From Promicromonospora umidemergens (GTDB lineage Bacteria > Actinomycetota > Actinomycetes > Actinomycetales > Cellulomonadaceae): a stretch of DNA of 64,000 nucleotides. This document shows positions 16,202 through 25,079 of the stretch, piece by piece. Where the stretch lies: assembly GCF_024171995.1 (NCBI RefSeq), contig NZ_JAMTCT010000018.1, forward strand, positions 1 to 64,000. Reading direction: 5' to 3'. A model generated the notes under the pieces. It was not told where the DNA came from. It did not search any database and saw nothing but the letters and a program-made list of their open reading frames with translations. The position numbers and the translations under genes were made by a program. Positions within the stretch are counted from its first letter, which is position 1; every line of letters starts with the position of its first letter.

Positions 16202-16729
16202 TCATCGTCCCGCACCCGTTCGCTCGCGGTGCCTCCGGACCGCCGCCCGGTTGGCGCACCGCACGGAGCAGTACCGCTGACGCCCGTTCCGGGTGACGTC
16301 GACGACGACCGCCGTGCACGGTTCGGCCGCGCACCGCCCCAGCCGGTGCATCCCGCGCGTGACCAGGTGGAGCGAGGTACCCACGCTGATCACGGCGCGC
16401 AGGACCGAGGACAGCACCTGGCCCTCGTCCCGGTAGTGCAGGTGCCACCCCTCACCGTCATGGTCGGTGAGTCGTGGGTATGCCGCGGTCGCGGCCATCT
16501 GTGCGTTCAGCAGCGCGGCGCGCCGCTCCGGGTCCACCGCGTCCACGATCCGCAGCCAGTCGTCGATGACGAGGCGCAAGCGGCCGTGGTCGTCCGGACC
16601 CTCCTCGAAGTCCATCGTCATGCCGAACTCACGGGTGCGCGCCTCGATACCCGCGCGGTCAGCCGGCCACTCGTTGGCGAGCGACGCGGCGAGCAGGACC
16701 GCGTACTCGCCGTAAGGGTTGAGATGCAT
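16202..16729 (-). CDS. CGNR zinc-finger protein (ABATE domain)
   Basis: A 175-residue protein. The N-terminal helical ABATE-like region (about 8-120) is followed by a C-terminal zinc ribbon with the ordered cysteines RCAAEPCTAVVVD and RYCSVRCANRAAVRRHR; CANR stands for the CGNR motif. Such proteins are thought to be stress-linked, ligand-sensing transcription regulators with the zinc finger as DNA contact. Of the possible in-frame starts, the ATG at 16729 gives the usual MHLNPYGE-type N-terminus. It is divergent from a small zinc-ribbon-like gene only 17 bp away. Confidence 0.83.
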   Translation of the reverse strand: MHLNPYGEYAVLLAASLANEWPADRAGIEARTREFGMTMDFEEGPDDHGRLRLVIDDWLRIVDAVDPERRAALLNAQMAATAAYPRLTDHDGEGWHLHYRDEGQVLSSVLRAVISVGTSLHLVTRGMHRLGRCAAEPCTAVVVDVTRNGRQRYCSVRCANRAAVRRHRERTGAGR

Positions 16730-16746
16730 AACGCCATTACAGCATC

Positions 16747-16971
16747 GTGTGGTGCATGGCACCCCCGCACACCCTTCCCGCATCGCGGACCAGCAGGCAC
16801 CAAGCGCACGAGCACACCTGGACGACCGAATCACGCCACCCGACCTCGACGGGCTGTGTGCTCTACGTGCGGTGCACCACCTGCGGCACCCGCCGCGTGG
16901 ACCTCCAGGGCGACCGGAACACACCGCCGACTCCCCTGAGCAGGGCTATCGGGGACTACCCGGCCCGCTGA
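16747..16971 (+). CDS. Small zinc-ribbon-like protein
   Basis: A 74-residue (or 71 if the ATG at 16756 is used) protein whose middle, HTWTTESRHPTSTG followed by CVLYVRCTTCGTRRVDL, looks like a small actinobacterial protein with one CxxC knuckle and a conserved TESRH segment. No ribosome site is visible before either ATG, and the gap to the divergent CGNR gene is 17 bp, so the mRNA would be almost leaderless. The conserved-looking core supports a real gene, but short GC-rich frames are risky. Confidence 0.42.
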   Translation: MWCMAPPHTLPASRTSRHQAHEHTWTTESRHPTSTGCVLYVRCTTCGTRRVDLQGDRNTPPTPLSRAIGDYPAR

Positions 16972-17103
16972 TACTTCGCATGATCACCTTGACCACGGGA
17001 CGCCGTCGACCACAGATTCAGACCCGATGGGTCCGGCACGACACTTTCGCACCGCCGCGCAACGGAGCGCGGGGGCGACCGCCCGGGCCGGACTGGAGTC
17101 ACT

Positions 17104-18081
17104 GTGGAATCAGACCGCAAGCCCGTGCTGGACCGGCGGAGCCTCCTGGTGGGCGCGGCGGTACTCGGCTCGGCCGCCGCCCTGGGCATCGCACCGCCGG
17201 CCGCCGCGGCGGTGCCCGGCTTCCCCGCCTTCACCCGCCTCGGCGCGGCCCTCGACAGGTCGGCACTCGCGTACAACCCGACGGGTGAGCTCATCTTCCC
17301 CTCGGTCCGGCGCGTCGCCGGCCGGGTGCAGAACCCGCTGGGTGCCTGGTACATGTACTACGCGCCGCACGACGCGCCCGGCGGGATCTGCCTCGCCTAC
17401 GCCGACTCCCTCGCGGGACCGTGGCGGGAGTACTCGGGCAACCCGGTCATCCCTCGCACCTGGTCGCCGCACTACTCGGTCAGCCACGTCTCGAGCCCGC
17501 ACGCGGTCTGGAACGCCGCGGACGGGCGGATGTACCTGTACTTCCACGGGGAGAACACCACGACCCGGGTGGCGACGTCGGCCGACGGGCGGAGCTTCGC
17601 CTACGGCGGCACGGTGCTGCACACCGGGATGCTGCCCTCGAACGTCAGCGAGACCTCCTACGCGCGCGTGTTCCCGCACCCGACCGAGGCAGACACCCAC
17701 ATCATGCTGTTCATGGGCAACCAGGCCGGGACCCGCAAGATCTTCATCGGCTGGTCGAACCAGCTGGCCTCGGGCTGGCAGTTCAAGCACGCCCCGCTGA
17801 TCTCGCCGGCCTCTGGCGAGGGCGGCCAGCTCTCGGGCGCCCACTACTGGTCGCGGAACGGCGGCGGTCACGTGGTCTACCACAGCGGCGCAGGCACCAT
17901 CCACGTGGCCGACGTCGGTACGAGCTTCGACCGCGAGAACCACCTCGGCGTCCTGTACACCGAGCCGGTCGCCACCCGGGCCGCGGCGCCGAGCTTCGCC
18001 GAGGAGGACGGCCGCCTCTACATGCACTACGAGGCCGGACAGCGCGGGAACACCAACATCGCGATCGCCCGGGCCGGCTGA
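17104..18081 (+). CDS. Tat-exported five-bladed beta-propeller protein (glycosidase-like)
   Basis: A 325-residue secreted protein. The N-terminus has a twin-arginine signal (DRRSLLVGAAVLG), with cleavage likely after APPAAAA near residue 36. The mature part repeats short strand motifs such as GAWYMYYAPHDAPGGI, RMYLYFHGE and RLYMHYEAGQ, the pattern of GH43/GH62/GH117-like five-bladed propellers. It therefore probably binds or hydrolyses a glycan, but the catalytic acids were not assigned. The GTG start follows a GGAGTCACT stretch. It stands alone, without transport genes beside it. Confidence 0.72.
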   Translation: MESDRKPVLDRRSLLVGAAVLGSAAALGIAPPAAAAVPGFPAFTRLGAALDRSALAYNPTGELIFPSVRRVAGRVQNPLGAWYMYYAPHDAPGGICLAYADSLAGPWREYSGNPVIPRTWSPHYSVSHVSSPHAVWNAADGRMYLYFHGENTTTRVATSADGRSFAYGGTVLHTGMLPSNVSETSYARVFPHPTEADTHIMLFMGNQAGTRKIFIGWSNQLASGWQFKHAPLISPASGEGGQLSGAHYWSRNGGGHVVYHSGAGTIHVADVGTSFDRENHLGVLYTEPVATRAAAPSFAEEDGRLYMHYEAGQRGNTNIAIARAG

Positions 18082-18291
18082 CCGCACCGGCGCACCCCCG
18101 ACAGGTGGGACGGGACCACGGCCCTGACTCGGCGTACTCGGTACGGCGAGCCAGGGCCGCAGGCCGTGCCGCACCCGGGCCAGCCCGCACCCGAGGCGAT
18201 GTAGGCGATGTACCAGACAGCGGGACTGCGCCTCTCTACAGTTCGCGCGCGAGCGCGTCTCGTGAGAGCCGGACCAGCCCGAGGGGAACCT

Positions 18292-19266
18292 GTGCTGCGC
18301 ATTCACTTCTCCGCCGCCGACCTTGTGCGGACCCGAGTCGGAACACGAGTTGATCCCATGTGGGAGCTCGTCCTCAGCGTCCACCAGGTGACCCGGCCCG
18401 AGTCGTACTTCGGTTCCTGGAGCAGGCTCTCCCGACGAAGGCTCGCGGAGGCCAGGCTGCTGCGCGACGCGGAGCTGCTCGCGACCCTCGCGCCCAGCCG
18501 TGGCTACTTCCCCGACTTCCTCACGCCCGCGGACCGGCCGGCCGAGTTCGAGGCGGGCGTGGAGACCGCACTGTCCACGAACAAGCACCGTCTTCGCGCC
18601 GAGGTCGGCCGGCTCGACGGCGGCAGAGGGGCCGGCCCGTGGCTCGACGACATCGCGGCCGGACGTCCTGCCGCACTGCACCGGCTCGGCCTCGCGATGC
18701 GGCGCTACCACCGGACCGTGATGAGCCCGCACGTGGACCAGGCAGCGGAGATCACCGGCCGCTGGGTGGCCCGGCTGGCACACCGGACCCTGACGCACGG
18801 CGTGGATGCCGTACTGAGCCGGCTCGGCCCGGCGACCCGCTGGCGGACCCCGGTCCTGGAGGTCGACTACCCGGTGCGGCGGGACCTCCATCTCGAAGGG
18901 CGCGGGCTGTCCCTCGTCCCGACGTTCTTCGGCGTCAACCACCCGATCACCCTGGCCGACCCGCTGCTGCAGCCCGTCCTGGTCTACCCGGTCAGCCGCG
19001 AGCCGTTCTGGCTGCCCGGTGGCGGCCGCCCCCAGGGCGAGGCCCTGAGCGAGCTGCTGGGCGAGACCCGCGCAGCGGTGCTCCGCCTGATAGACGTCGA
19101 GCTGACGACCACGGCGCTCGCAGCGCGGACCAGGACGTCTCCCTCCAGCGTCAGCCGGCACACGGCCGTGCTCCGGCGGGCGGGCCTGATCACCACCCGG
19201 CGCAGTGGTACCTCCGTGCTCCACCTGCGCACCACGATGGGCGACGGGCTGGTCCACGGCGGCTGA
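18292..19266 (+). CDS. ArsR/SmtB-type winged-helix regulator with a long N-terminal sensor region
   Basis: A 324-residue protein. The GTG at 18292 (GAGGGGA before it) is preferred over the ATG at 18358 because it restores the conserved opening LRIHFSAADLVRTRV seen in a large Streptomyces-type regulator family. The first 240 residues form a family-specific sensor region. The C-terminal winged helix (about 245-315) reads TTALAARTRTSPSSVSRHTA and LRRAGLITTRRSG, where the second helix would contact DNA. The signal is unknown. These regulators usually act locally, and the upstream neighbour is the secreted propeller gene. Confidence 0.8.
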   Translation: MLRIHFSAADLVRTRVGTRVDPMWELVLSVHQVTRPESYFGSWSRLSRRRLAEARLLRDAELLATLAPSRGYFPDFLTPADRPAEFEAGVETALSTNKHRLRAEVGRLDGGRGAGPWLDDIAAGRPAALHRLGLAMRRYHRTVMSPHVDQAAEITGRWVARLAHRTLTHGVDAVLSRLGPATRWRTPVLEVDYPVRRDLHLEGRGLSLVPTFFGVNHPITLADPLLQPVLVYPVSREPFWLPGGGRPQGEALSELLGETRAAVLRLIDVELTTTALAARTRTSPSSVSRHTAVLRRAGLITTRRSGTSVLHLRTTMGDGLVHGG

Positions 19267-19304
19267 ACCTCAGCGAACCACCGCCACAGCACTCCGGCGG
19301 TGGC

Positions 19305-19337
19305 CGACGTCACGGGCCGGTCGACGTCACGGGCCGG
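19305..19337. repeat. Two 16-bp direct copies at the end of a gene
   Basis: CGACGTCACGGGCCGG occurs at 19305-19320 and again at 19322-19337 with one base between. The second copy overlaps the stop codon and last codons of the leftward membrane-protein gene. It looks like a local slippage duplication and has no evident function. Confidence 0.6.
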
Positions 19338-20301
19338 CCGACTCCGGAGTGGCCGTAGGAGAGGCCGACGAGTCCGGCGTCGGCCCAGGGGTCGGCTCGA
19401 CCGGGGGCTCTGTGCTCGGTTCCGACGTCGGATCGGCGCTCGGGGGCGGGGCCACCGGCGGCGTCGTCGTGCCACCGCCGGTCGAACCCGTGCTGCCCGT
19501 GGTGTCCCCCGCGGAACCGCCGCCAGTGGCCCCGCCGCTGCCCGAGCCACCGCCCGAGCCACCGGTCGCGCCCTCGCTCGCGCCGCCATGGTCGGGCGCC
19601 GGGCCGACCGGCGCGGCGCCCCCGGACCCGCGCCCAGAAGTCGACCACGGGGCTGCCGGACCTGGCTGGGCGTGCCCGGCGTCCGCGACGCCCGTCACCG
19701 CGTCGAGGATGGCCGATCGACGCGTGTCGAGGGTCTTGAGGTAGGCGACGGTGCGCGCTTCGGAGCTCCGATCGTTCGGCGGCCGGATCTCCAGGGCCGC
19801 TCTCCCCGCGTCGAGCGCGCGGCGCAGGCTGCGCAACGCCGCGGAGGGCGTCGCGCTCCGAGCGGCAGCCTGAGCATGGGCCGTCTCGCCGTCCTCGACC
19901 GCGTCGGCAAGGCGGGTCCGCGCCTCGGTCAAGCGTTCCGTCCCGCCGGCGCCGTCCGACGGCTGGTCATCCAGGGCTACGGCCGGCAGGTCCGGGACTC
20001 CCGCGACGGACGCGGCCACGCCGACGTCGTCCGGGTGGTCCCCACCCAGCACGAGCGCGCCGCAGATGCCGAGCGCGACCACCGCGAGCGTCACACCGCC
20101 CGCCACCACGACCCGCACCCTCGACCGCGCCTGGTCCGGGACGAGACCGGCCCCGGCACCGTCGGCCGGCGGGCCGTCCGGCGTCGTCAGATCGCCCGCC
20201 GACGCCGCTGCCCGCGCCTGCGCCGAACCTGGAATCGGCGTGCCGACCCGTGCCGGCTCGATGTGCTCAAGGTGGCGGGTTGGCCTCGGGTTCTCGATCA
20301 C
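19327..20301 (-). CDS. Hypothetical single-pass membrane protein with low-complexity tail
   Basis: A 324-residue protein. About 60 cytoplasmic residues precede one membrane helix (about 62-86, VVVAGGVTLAVVALGICGALVL). An extracellular helical section (about 118-200) rich in Arg and Ala follows (LTEARTRLADAVEDGE, LRSLRRALDAGRAALE). The last 120 residues are Gly, Ser, Thr and Pro repeats ending in PTPGPTPDSSASPTATPE. The tail resembles a flexible wall-spanning linker. No family was recognised and no sortase motif is present. Confidence 0.65.
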   Translation of the reverse strand: MIENPRPTRHLEHIEPARVGTPIPGSAQARAAASAGDLTTPDGPPADGAGAGLVPDQARSRVRVVVAGGVTLAVVALGICGALVLGGDHPDDVGVAASVAGVPDLPAVALDDQPSDGAGGTERLTEARTRLADAVEDGETAHAQAAARSATPSAALRSLRRALDAGRAALEIRPPNDRSSEARTVAYLKTLDTRRSAILDAVTGVADAGHAQPGPAAPWSTSGRGSGGAAPVGPAPDHGGASEGATGGSGGGSGSGGATGGGSAGDTTGSTGSTGGGTTTPPVAPPPSADPTSEPSTEPPVEPTPGPTPDSSASPTATPESAGP

Positions 20302-20399
20302 GAGGGAACGATAGCGCGTATGGGTGAAATGTCGGTTGAGCCCGTTCCGCGAACGACCGTTGCGCCGAACCGCACGACTCTCTTAGTGAGCCGGCTCCC

Positions 20400-20855
20400 T
20401 CAGTGAGCCGGCGCGCGCTGAGCCGTACGCGACCGAGCACGGCGGCCGCTGATGCTCGGCACACCGTTGGGCCCTCCCGCGTCCCAGGCGCGCGCGATGC
20501 CGAGGCGGCGCAGGTGGTCTCCGGTCACCGTGGACCCGTCGGGACCGATCCAGTGCTCGAGGCCGAAGCGGTCATCGGTCGCCGCGTCCCAGCGGCGCAT
20601 GAAGGGTGTGCCGTTGTCCGCGATGACGACCGAACCGTAAGCGGTGGGCAGCGCGGTGGCCGGGAGATGGATGAGGGTGTAGATCTCTGCGAGGTCCGCC
20701 GGGCCCACGGAGGACACGCTGTACCAGTTGCCGTCCGCGTCCCGCTGGACCGCGTACCCGCTGGCGTCCAGGACGACGCTGAGGCGGGGCAGGTCGGCGT
20801 CGAGTAGCTCCTGGCTGGTCTGGTAGACGGTGCCGACCTGGGCTGCCTGGGTCAT
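20400..20855 (-). CDS. Hypothetical protein (151 aa)
   Basis: A soluble protein of 151 residues with the motifs GYAVQRDADGNWYSVSS and FGLEHWIGPDGSTVTGDHL; no family was recognised. The ATG at 20855 has CAAGGAGAT eight bases upstream, which decides the start over an in-frame ATG further out. It follows the topoisomerase IB gene by 31 bp on the same strand, so both are probably on one transcript. Codon use fits the neighbours. Confidence 0.68.
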   Translation of the reverse strand: MTQAAQVGTVYQTSQELLDADLPRLSVVLDASGYAVQRDADGNWYSVSSVGPADLAEIYTLIHLPATALPTAYGSVVIADNGTPFMRRWDAATDDRFGLEHWIGPDGSTVTGDHLRRLGIARAWDAGGPNGVPSISGRRARSRTAQRAPAH

Positions 20856-20886
20856 CGCGAGATCTCCTTGCCGTCGAAGGGGGTAA

Positions 20887-21936
20887 TCACCTATCAAAGC
20901 GGATTTGTCGCGATTCCGGGGTGCGAACGGTGATGGCGGTCAAAAATTTCAGGAGGGCACGCTCGTCGGCGTCCATCCAGCGGGACGTGCGGACGGCGTT
21001 GGCGCGGGACCGCTCGATCAGGCGGTCGAGGTCCTCGCGGTCGTCGGCGAGGATCGCGGGGTGGATGTAGCTCTTGCGGCACACCGCGGGGGTGTTGTGC
21101 AGGTGGGCGGCGGCGATCCGGACCGCCTCGGCACGCTGCTCGTCGTGCTCGCGCCCGTTCGCCGGCTCGAGGCGGCGCAGGTGGCCCAGCGCGACCGCGC
21201 TGGCTCCCCACGTCCGGAACGTCTTGGCCGTGTAGTCGGCGGCGGTCACCAGGCCGAGGTAGGCGTTGACGTCGCGTGACCCGACGCTCCGGACCTCGTC
21301 ACCGTCCACGTACTGCAGCAGCTGCTGACCGGGCAGCTCCCGGCAGCGGCGGACGATGTTCGCGACCCGCCGGTCGTGGACCACGACGTCGTGCGGTGTG
21401 CCCGACTTGCCCGGGAAGCGGAACCGCACCTCGGCTCCGTCGACCGTGGCGTGCCGGTTGCGCAGCGTCGTCAGCCCGAACGACTCGCCGGACCGCACGT
21501 ACTCGTCGTTGCCGACCCGGACCAGCGTCGTGTCGAGCAGCCAGACGACGGTCGCCACCACGCGCTCCAGGCTGAGTCGCGGTGCGCGCCGGTCGGCGTC
21601 GACCCGCCGGCGCAGCGGCACCAGCGCCGCGCCGAACTCCGCCAGCTCGTGGAACTTGGCGGCGTCGCGGTACTCGCGCCACCGGCGGTGGTACAGGTAC
21701 TGCTTCCGGTTCTTGGCGTCGCGCCCCGTCGCCTGCACGTGACCGGTGGCGTCGACGCAGATCCACACGTCGGTCCAGGCGGGAGGGATGGCGAGCGAGC
21801 GGATCCGCGCGAGCGTCTCCTGGTCGGTGATCCGGGCGCCGCGATGGTCCACGTACGTGAATCCCTTGCCGCGCCGGTGGCGGTGGATGCCGCGGTCGGC
21901 GTCGCAGCTGTGGGTGAGCAGGTCCCCCACGCTCAT
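20887..21936 (-). CDS. DNA topoisomerase IB (poxvirus-like)
   Basis: A 349-residue type IB topoisomerase. The N-terminal cap region is followed by the catalytic domain carrying RGKGFTYVDHRG, GRDAKNRKQYLYHRRWREYRD (opening Lys/Arg region), KTFRTWGAS and the nucleophile in CRKSYIHP (Tyr290). Enzymes of this class relax positive and negative supercoils by a 3'-phosphotyrosyl nick without ATP. The length is usual for the bacterial group. It is the first gene of a two-gene unit and divergent from the metallophore import operon. Confidence 0.92.
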   Translation of the reverse strand: MSVGDLLTHSCDADRGIHRHRRGKGFTYVDHRGARITDQETLARIRSLAIPPAWTDVWICVDATGHVQATGRDAKNRKQYLYHRRWREYRDAAKFHELAEFGAALVPLRRRVDADRRAPRLSLERVVATVVWLLDTTLVRVGNDEYVRSGESFGLTTLRNRHATVDGAEVRFRFPGKSGTPHDVVVHDRRVANIVRRCRELPGQQLLQYVDGDEVRSVGSRDVNAYLGLVTAADYTAKTFRTWGASAVALGHLRRLEPANGREHDEQRAEAVRIAAAHLHNTPAVCRKSYIHPAILADDREDLDRLIERSRANAVRTSRWMDADERALLKFLTAITVRTPESRQIRFDR

Positions 21937-22076
21937 CGCAGCCCCTTCCGCAGGTCTCCCCCGTACCGGCAGGCTTCGCCTCCAGCCACTATGGCCCGGC
22001 GGTCCCTGGCTGGCATCCGGTGTCGGCGCGGCCGTCGGACGACGATCGGGTCGTGCCGGCTCGCCTCATTTGCCAC

Positions 22077-22091
22077 TGAGAATGATAATCA
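22077..22091 (+). promoter_or_regulatory. Fur/Zur-like operator of the metallophore import operon
   Basis: TGAGAATGATAATCA has TGA/TCA ends and an AATGATAATCA core that matches the classical Fur box half-repeat; 5 of 7 positions are symmetric. It lies 14 bp before the GTG start of the permease gene, and its GATAAT could double as a -10. The motif looks like a Fur-superfamily site (Fur or Zur) rather than the DtxR/IdeR-type box usual in actinobacteria. Confidence 0.6.
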
Positions 22092-22105
22092 GTACGGTTC
22101 CGTCC

Positions 22106-23236
22106 GTGCCGCTGAAACCGCCCGCCCCGGCGACCCGACCCGAGAGCGTCGCGGACGGTGCGGTCCCGCCCGGCCGCGTGCGTCGTCAACTGGTCCGGCG
22201 CACCTGGCTGCTCTGCCTCGGGCTCGCGGCAGCCGCAAGCCTGCTGGTGGTGGTCTCGGGCGCGGTGGGGTCCGTGGCGGTGAGCCCGGTGCAGGCGGCG
22301 CAGATCGTGCTCGGGCACCTGCTGCCCGGCATGCCATGGATGTCCGACGGATCGCTGACGCCGTTGCAGGACCAGGCGGTCTGGCAGTTCCGCCTGCCCC
22401 GGACTCTGCTGGCCGGCCTTGCCGGTGCCGGGCTCGCCATGGCGGGTGCCCTGATGCAGGTCACGGTCCGCAACCCCCTGGCAGAGCCCTACATCCTCGG
22501 GGTCTCCTCAGGGGCGAGCGTCGGCGCGGTGCTGGTGATCGTGCTCGGCTCGGCCGCACTGGGCGGGCTGTCACTGAACGTCGCGGCCTTCGCCGGTGCG
22601 CTGGGCGCCTGTGCGTGCGTGGCGACGCTGGCGCGCAAGAACGGCGCCCTGTCCCCCACGCGGATGATCCTGGCTGGCGTGGCGCTCGGCACGCTGTTCA
22701 GCGCCATCACCAGCTATCTGACCATCTCCACCAGCGCGCAGAACGTCGTGAGCGTGCTGTTCTTCCTGCTGGGCAGCGTGTCGGCGGCGACCATGTCCAG
22801 CCTGATCGGCCCCGCCGTCGCGCTCGCCGTGGCAGGGGTGGTCTCCGCGCTGCTCGCGCGGTCGCTCAACGCGCTCATGACCGGGGACGAGTCCGCGGTC
22901 TCCCTGGGGGTGGACGCCGCGCGCCTGCGCGGGCTGCTGCTCGTGGTGGCCTCGCTGCTGACCGGCACGGTGGTGTCGGTCGCCGGCGGGATCGGGTTCG
23001 TCGGGCTCGTCGTCCCCCACATAGCCCGCATCGCGGTCGGCGCGGACCACCGGCGGATGCTGCCGGTCACGGTGCTGGGCGGCGCCGTGTTCCTGACGGC
23101 CGCCGACCTCCTGGCACGCACCGTGACCGCCCCGACCGAGATCCCGCTGGGCATTCTCACCGCGTTCGTGGGCGCTCCGTTCTTCCTGTGGCTGATGCGC
23201 CGCGGGGACGCCGAGCGGGCGGGGTTCGGACGATGA
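22106..23236 (+). CDS. FecCD-type ABC permease for siderophore or metal chelate import
   Basis: A 376-residue BtuC/FecCD permease with about ten membrane segments. Recognisable blocks are FRLPRTLLAGLAGAGLAMAG, RNPLAEPYILGVSSGAS and GGIGFVGLVVPHIAR, all standard for the family. It forms the homodimeric channel of a siderophore, haem or cobalamin-class importer. An ATG at 22082 is also in frame but would place the start inside the operator, so GTG 22106 is preferred. The stop overlaps the ATPase gene (ATGA). Confidence 0.88.
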   Translation: MPLKPPAPATRPESVADGAVPPGRVRRQLVRRTWLLCLGLAAAASLLVVVSGAVGSVAVSPVQAAQIVLGHLLPGMPWMSDGSLTPLQDQAVWQFRLPRTLLAGLAGAGLAMAGALMQVTVRNPLAEPYILGVSSGASVGAVLVIVLGSAALGGLSLNVAAFAGALGACACVATLARKNGALSPTRMILAGVALGTLFSAITSYLTISTSAQNVVSVLFFLLGSVSAATMSSLIGPAVALAVAGVVSALLARSLNALMTGDESAVSLGVDAARLRGLLLVVASLLTGTVVSVAGGIGFVGLVVPHIARIAVGADHRRMLPVTVLGGAVFLTAADLLARTVTAPTEIPLGILTAFVGAPFFLWLMRRGDAERAGFGR

Positions 23237-24066
23237 GGGTGCAGTTTGACGACGTCACCGTGAGCCTCGGGGGCCGCGACGTCGTGCAGCAGGCGTCACT
23301 GACCGTCGAGCCGGGATCCGTCGTCGGCCTGGTCGGGCCGAACGGCAGCGGCAAGTCCTCGCTGCTGCGGACGCTCTACCGGGCGGTGCGCCCCCGGCAG
23401 GGAACCGTGCGGATCGACGGGCAGGACGTCCAGCACCTGACGGGCCGCCGGGCGGCCCGCGCGGTGGCGGTGATGCTGCAGGACCCGCCCACCGACTTCG
23501 ACCTCAGCGTCGAGGAGACGGTGCTGCTCGGCCGGGTCCCGCACCACGCGGCCTTCGGTCGGGACACCCCCGAGGACCTCGACGTCGTCGCCGACGCGAT
23601 GCGGCGCACCGGGATCACCGACCTGGCCGACCGGATGGTCGCCACCCTGTCCGGCGGCCAGCGGCAGCGCGTCATGCTCGCCCGCGCCCTCGCCCAGCAG
23701 AGTCCCGTGCTGGTGCTGGACGAACCGAGCAACCATCTGGACATCAGCCATCAGCACGAGCTGATGACGACCGTCCGCAGCCTCGGGCGCACGGTGCTGG
23801 CGGCCTTGCACGACCTGAACCTCGCGGCCCAGTACTGCGACCGGGTGGTCGTGCTGGACGGCGGCCGCATCGTCGCGGCGGGGCCTCCCGCCCTCGTGCT
23901 GACCCCCGACCTGATCCGCACCACCTTCGACGTCGACGTCCGCGTGCACGGGGACGCCGACGAACCGGTCTTCGCGTTCCGCCGGCTCGTCACCGGCGAC
24001 GACGACGGCGGCGACGCCGTCCTGCCCCACGACGAACCCCTCCCAGAAAGCAGCCTCCCCAGATGA
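23233..24066 (+). CDS. FecE-type ABC ATPase of the metallophore importer
   Basis: A 277-residue ATPase. Walker A is GPNGSGKS (about 35-42), the signature LSGGQRQR (about 139), Walker B VLVLDEPSNHLD (about 159), and the switch histidine is in AALHDLNLA. The Q-loop reads MLQDPPTDFD. It ends in an acidic tail. It powers the FecCD permease dimer. Both ends overlap neighbours by four bases, so the expression of permease, ATPase and binding protein is coupled. Confidence 0.9.
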   Translation: MRVQFDDVTVSLGGRDVVQQASLTVEPGSVVGLVGPNGSGKSSLLRTLYRAVRPRQGTVRIDGQDVQHLTGRRAARAVAVMLQDPPTDFDLSVEETVLLGRVPHHAAFGRDTPEDLDVVADAMRRTGITDLADRMVATLSGGQRQRVMLARALAQQSPVLVLDEPSNHLDISHQHELMTTVRSLGRTVLAALHDLNLAAQYCDRVVVLDGGRIVAAGPPALVLTPDLIRTTFDVDVRVHGDADEPVFAFRRLVTGDDDGGDAVLPHDEPLPESSLPR

Positions 24067-25076
24067 CTCGCACGTCGCATGCTCGTACCCGCTCCGCCGG
24101 AGCCGCCGTGCTCGCCGCCGGTGCCCTGCTCCTCGCCGGCTGCGGGTCCGCGGTGACGCAGACCCCGAGCCGGGCCGACACGGACGACGCGGTGACCGTG
24201 GAGAACTGCGGCCGCGAGGTGACCGTCGACGACGCCCCCGAGGCGGCGGTCGGCATGCACCCCGCACAGACCGAGCTGCTGCTGCGCCTGGGCCTGGCCG
24301 ACCGCCTCGCCGGGCAGGCGCAGGCCACCGCGCAGGCCCTGCCGGACGACGTCGCCCCGCTCGCCGAGGACGTCCCCGTCCTCGGTGACGCCATGCCACC
24401 GAGCCGCGAGGACCTCCTCGCCGTCGAGCCCGACTTCGTGTACTCGCCGACCACGTACGAGTTCACCGCCGAGCAGGGTTTCGCAGGCATCGACCAGCTC
24501 GAGCAGGCCGGAGCTGCCGTCTACGTCGCGACCGGCGGCTGCGCGGACCGGCGCATGACCGGCCAGGTCACCGACCTGTTCGACGACCTGGAGAACGTCG
24601 GCGAGATCTTCGGCGTCCGCGAGGAGGCCGCCGGTCTCGTCGCGGACAGCGAGGCGGCGCTGGACGAGGTCGCCACGGCGGTCGCCGACGTCGAGCGGCT
24701 GCGGGTGGCGCAGGTGTACGTCGAGGGGACCACGCTGCAGGCCATCGGCGCGGGCATCGAGCACGACATCCTGCGCCTCGCCGGAGCCGACAACGTCTAC
24801 GGCCCGGACGACCCGGCGTTCGCGGAGTTCTTCGCCGCGACGATCACGCCGGAGTCGCTCGCCGCCGAGCAGCCCGATGCGCTCGTGTTCTCGGTCTACG
24901 ACGAGGAGCACGAGGCCGCGACCCGCGAGTACCTGACGACCACGTTCCCGGACATGCCCGCCGTGCGCGAGAACCGGCTGATCGCCGTCTCCAGCGCCGA
25001 CGTGTTCCCCGGGACGCTCGGCAACATCTCGATCGTGCGGGAGATCGCCGAGCGGCTCTACCCCGACGCGTTCTGA
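24063..25076 (+). CDS. FecB/BtuF-type metallophore-binding lipoprotein
   Basis: A 337-residue binding protein with a lipobox at LLLAGC (Cys27) and a class III fold. The N-terminal lobe starts VTVENCGREVTVDDAPEAAVGMHP, a long backbone helix follows around residues 170-205, and the C-terminal lobe ends with ISIVREIAERLYP. The mature chain has one extra CG pair (ENCG) and another cysteine at GGCADRR that could form a disulfide. The ligand is likely a ferric siderophore or another metal chelate; a F420-0-type annotation is also used for relatives. Confidence 0.85.
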   Translation: MTRTSHARTRSAGAAVLAAGALLLAGCGSAVTQTPSRADTDDAVTVENCGREVTVDDAPEAAVGMHPAQTELLLRLGLADRLAGQAQATAQALPDDVAPLAEDVPVLGDAMPPSREDLLAVEPDFVYSPTTYEFTAEQGFAGIDQLEQAGAAVYVATGGCADRRMTGQVTDLFDDLENVGEIFGVREEAAGLVADSEAALDEVATAVADVERLRVAQVYVEGTTLQAIGAGIEHDILRLAGADNVYGPDDPAFAEFFAATITPESLAAEQPDALVFSVYDEEHEAATREYLTTTFPDMPAVRENRLIAVSSADVFPGTLGNISIVREIAERLYPDAF

Positions 25077-25079
25077 CCG

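Noticed and set aside
17104-18081. Assignment of the secreted propeller protein to a specific GH family
   Set aside because: The blade pattern is visible but the catalytic aspartate/glutamate set could not be assigned by eye.
21376-22081. N-terminal extension joining topoisomerase antisense DNA to the FecCD permease frame
   Set aside because: The extension has no sense as protein and is antisense to topoisomerase IB; the permease starts at GTG 22106.
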